Shown here one piece after another: positions 4,314 to 5,562 of a stretch of 5,562 nucleotides of DNA. A program made the position numbers and the translations under genes. The notes below the pieces were generated by a model. It did not search any database, had not been told where the DNA came from, and worked only from the letters and a program-made list of their open reading frames with translations. The DNA comes from JAEKLB01 sp050249235. GTDB lineage: Bacteria; Actinomycetota; Acidimicrobiia; Acidimicrobiales; CADCSY01. The DNA lies in the NCBI GenBank assembly GCA_050249235.1, contig JBFWQW010000145.1, forward strand, positions 1-5,562. The letters run 5' to 3'. How positions within the stretch are numbered: position 1 is the first letter of the stretch; each line of letters begins with the position of its first letter.

Positions 4314-5410
4314 GGAGCCCGGTCGAGGTGGCGGTGACGGCCCGGGACGGTGCGGCCCGGAACACGGTGGTCACGACGCCGAGAGGCAGCTTCGAGACCC
4401 CCTGCTTCATGCCGGTGGGGACGAGGGGGGCCGTGAAGCACCTCACCGCCGGCGACCTCGAGGCCCTCGGCAGCGACTTCGTGCTGGCCAACACCTACCA
4501 CCTGATGCTGCGCCCGGGGGAGGAGACCGTCGCCGCGCTGGGCGGGATCCACGCCTTCATGGACTGGCGGGGACACGTCCTCACGGACTCCGGTGGCTTC
4601 CAGGTGTTCTCCCTCGATCCGGCCGTCGACGACGACGGCGTGACGTTCCGATCGACCTACGACGGTGGCAGCCACCGCCTCACCCCCGAGCGGGCGGTGG
4701 CCGTGCAGGAGCGGCTCGGCGCCGACATCCAGATGGTCCTCGACGTCTGCCCACCCCTCCCGTCGCCCCCGGCGGTCGTGCGCACGGCGGTGGAGCGCAC
4801 GGCGGCGTGGGCAATGCGGGCCCGGGCCGCCCACCGCCGACCGGAGCAGGCCCTGTTCGGCATCGTCCAGGGCGGCATCGACCCGGCGCTCCGGCGGGAG
4901 AGCGCGCGGCGGACCGTTGCGGTCGGCTTCGACGGCTACGGGATCGGGGGCCTCTCGGTGGGCGAGAGCCGGCCGGAGATGCTGCCGGCCCTGGCGGCGG
5001 CCCTCGACGAGCTCCCCTCCGACCGCACCCGCTACCTGATGGGCGTCGGCGATCCGGCCGGCATGGTGGAGGCGGTCGGGCTCGGCGTCGACCTCTTCGA
5101 CTGCGTCCTCCCGACCCGGTTGGCCCGCCACGGCACCCTGCTCACCGCGGCCGGGCGGCTGAACCTCCGCAACGCGCGCTACGCCGTCGACGACCTGCCC
5201 CCGGACCCGGAGTGCGGCTGCTCGACCTGCGCCCGGTGGTCCCGTGGCTACCTGCGCCACCTGCTCGCCGTCGGCGAGCCGACCGCGCCCAGGCTCCTGA
5301 CCGTGCACAATCTGGCGTGGACCCTGACGCTCGTCGGTCGCATGCGGCACGCCATCCGGACCGGCACCTTCCAGGCCCTCCGGGCCGAGGTCGTGGCCAT
5401 CTGGGGATGA
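4310..5410 (+). CDS. tgt: Tgt, queuine/preQ1 tRNA-guanine transglycosylase
   Basis: Exchanges guanine 34 in tRNAs with GUN anticodons (Asn, Asp, His, Tyr) for preQ1; QueA, encoded just upstream, acts on the product. It is a 366-residue TIM-barrel zinc enzyme. Visible residues: the general acid/base Asp93 in DSGGFQVF (93-100); Asp145 and Cys147 in LDVCPPLPSP; Gln187 in GIVQGG (184-189); GGLSVGE (213-219); the covalent nucleophile Asp264 in FDCVLPTR (263-270); and the zinc ligands Cys302, Cys304, Cys307 (CGCSTC) and His333 (TVHN). The usual DECTPYPA is DVCPPLPS here, and the usual PTRNARNG is PTRLARHG; I recall both variants in actinobacterial Tgt, so I read them as lineage features. The GTG start overlaps the queA stop by 4 bases, with GGGAG (4302-4306) only 3 nt upstream, so translational coupling is likely. 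A small CCGGC-GGG-GCCGG hairpin directly follows the stop (5411-5423). queC-queG and preQ0/preQ1 genes are not in the window. Confidence 0.97.
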   Translation: MRSPVEVAVTARDGAARNTVVTTPRGSFETPCFMPVGTRGAVKHLTAGDLEALGSDFVLANTYHLMLRPGEETVAALGGIHAFMDWRGHVLTDSGGFQVFSLDPAVDDDGVTFRSTYDGGSHRLTPERAVAVQERLGADIQMVLDVCPPLPSPPAVVRTAVERTAAWAMRARAAHRRPEQALFGIVQGGIDPALRRESARRTVAVGFDGYGIGGLSVGESRPEMLPALAAALDELPSDRTRYLMGVGDPAGMVEAVGLGVDLFDCVLPTRLARHGTLLTAAGRLNLRNARYAVDDLPPDPECGCSTCARWSRGYLRHLLAVGEPTAPRLLTVHNLAWTLTLVGRMRHAIRTGTFQALRAEVVAIWG

Positions 5411-5450
5411 CCGGCGGGGCCGGCGCGGTGGATTCTCGCCGTGGTTGGAT

Positions 5451-5456
5451 GGGGAG
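5451..5456 (+). promoter_or_regulatory. Shine-Dalgarno-like site for the P-loop kinase gene
   Basis: GGGGAG lies 12 nt before the ATG at 5469, slightly further than the ideal spacing. It is a better purine-rich site than any upstream of the other genes here, and supports ATG 5469 as the start. The 58-bp gap after tgt has no clear promoter, so the gene may share the queA-tgt transcript. Confidence 0.4.
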
Positions 5457-5468
5457 ATAGGCCGGATC

Positions 5469-5562
5469 ATGAGCGGTGGGGGCGGAGGCGCAGCGGGATC
5501 ACCCGTGGTGCTGGTGCTCGGGTGCCAAGGCGCCGGCAAGGGCGTCCAGTGCGCCCGGCTGG
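5469..5562 (+). CDS. Partial adenylate kinase-like nucleoside monophosphate kinase (N-terminus)
   Basis: Only the first 31 codons are present; the gene runs off the right edge. A short Gly-rich leader (MSGGGGGAAGSP) is followed by a hydrophobic strand VVLVL (13-17) and the P-loop GCQGAGKG (18-25), then VQCARL. The order and the GxxGxGKGxQ pattern are those of adenylate kinases, which interconvert ATP + AMP and 2 ADP in the cytoplasm. Two things are odd: the residue after GKG is Val26, where adenylate kinases have a conserved Thr (GKGTQ), and the Gly-rich N-terminal extension is not typical, since the family usually starts almost directly with the strand before the P-loop. It could be a divergent or repurposed NMP kinase rather than the main Adk. 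The rest of the gene (NMP-binding and lid regions) is needed to decide, so I leave the symbol blank. Confidence 0.75.
   Translation, partial: MSGGGGGAAGSPVVLVLGCQGAGKGVQCARL

Noticed and set aside
1..5562. Search for a CRISPR array, insertion sequence, phage genes, toxin-antitoxin pair, riboswitch or a novel multi-gene system.
   Set aside because: There are no spaced repeats, transposase or integrase motifs, or unexplained conserved ORFs. The genes are housekeeping and no preQ1 riboswitch-like leader is visible before queA.

Overview
The window is about 5.6 kb of very GC-rich DNA with almost exclusively G/C third codon positions, GTG-dominated starts and tight gene junctions. The gene set (ruvC-ruvA-ruvB, then queA-tgt, then a nucleoside monophosphate kinase) and the TANNNT-type hexamers 6-7 nt upstream of start codons suggest an actinobacterial chromosome. 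The Tgt sequence style and the queuosine genes beside ruvCAB point loosely to a deep-branching, Acidimicrobiia-like lineage. The lineage is inferred from recalled family traits, not from a search.

Layout: (1) Positions 1-194, minus strand: the N-terminal end of a gene cut by the window edge. It resembles an amidohydrolase-2 family protein and has no obvious canonical start. (2) About 195-436: a divergent intergenic region with a very G-rich quadruplex-type tract, two exact copies of an 18-bp GC repeat and low-complexity GC sequence. (3) 437-883: a one-cysteine peroxiredoxin of the AhpC/TSA (Bcp/AhpE-like) superfamily. (4) 884-1045: a spacer with a small hairpin and a likely leaderless promoter. 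(5) 1046-3176: ruvC, ruvA and ruvB, joined by 4-base GTGA overlaps; they encode the Holliday-junction resolvase and the branch-migration motor. (6) 3177-3272: two GC stem-loops in tandem and a -10-like hexamer. (7) 3273-5410: queA and tgt, again joined by a GTGA overlap, for queuosine modification of tRNA. (8) 5469-5562: the start of an adenylate-kinase-like P-loop protein, cut by the right edge.

How the genes work together: RuvA tetramers bind the four-way junction, RuvB hexamers pump DNA through it, and RuvC cuts it. Tgt swaps guanine 34 of GUN-anticodon tRNAs for preQ1, and QueA adds the cyclopentane moiety from S-adenosylmethionine to give epoxyqueuosine. The two modules are neighbours but functionally unrelated. 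The peroxiredoxin and the kinase are standalone enzymes.

I see no new defence, mobile or biosynthetic system here; most of the window is housekeeping. The most unusual signal is at the starts. queA clearly extends upstream of its first possible ATG/GTG/TTG, and an ATC codon lies exactly where the protein should begin. The partial minus-strand gene shows the same arrangement. Other points worth checking are the quadruplex tract, the 18-bp repeat pair, a 7-codon tandem duplication at the QueA C-terminus and an altered P-loop in the kinase.
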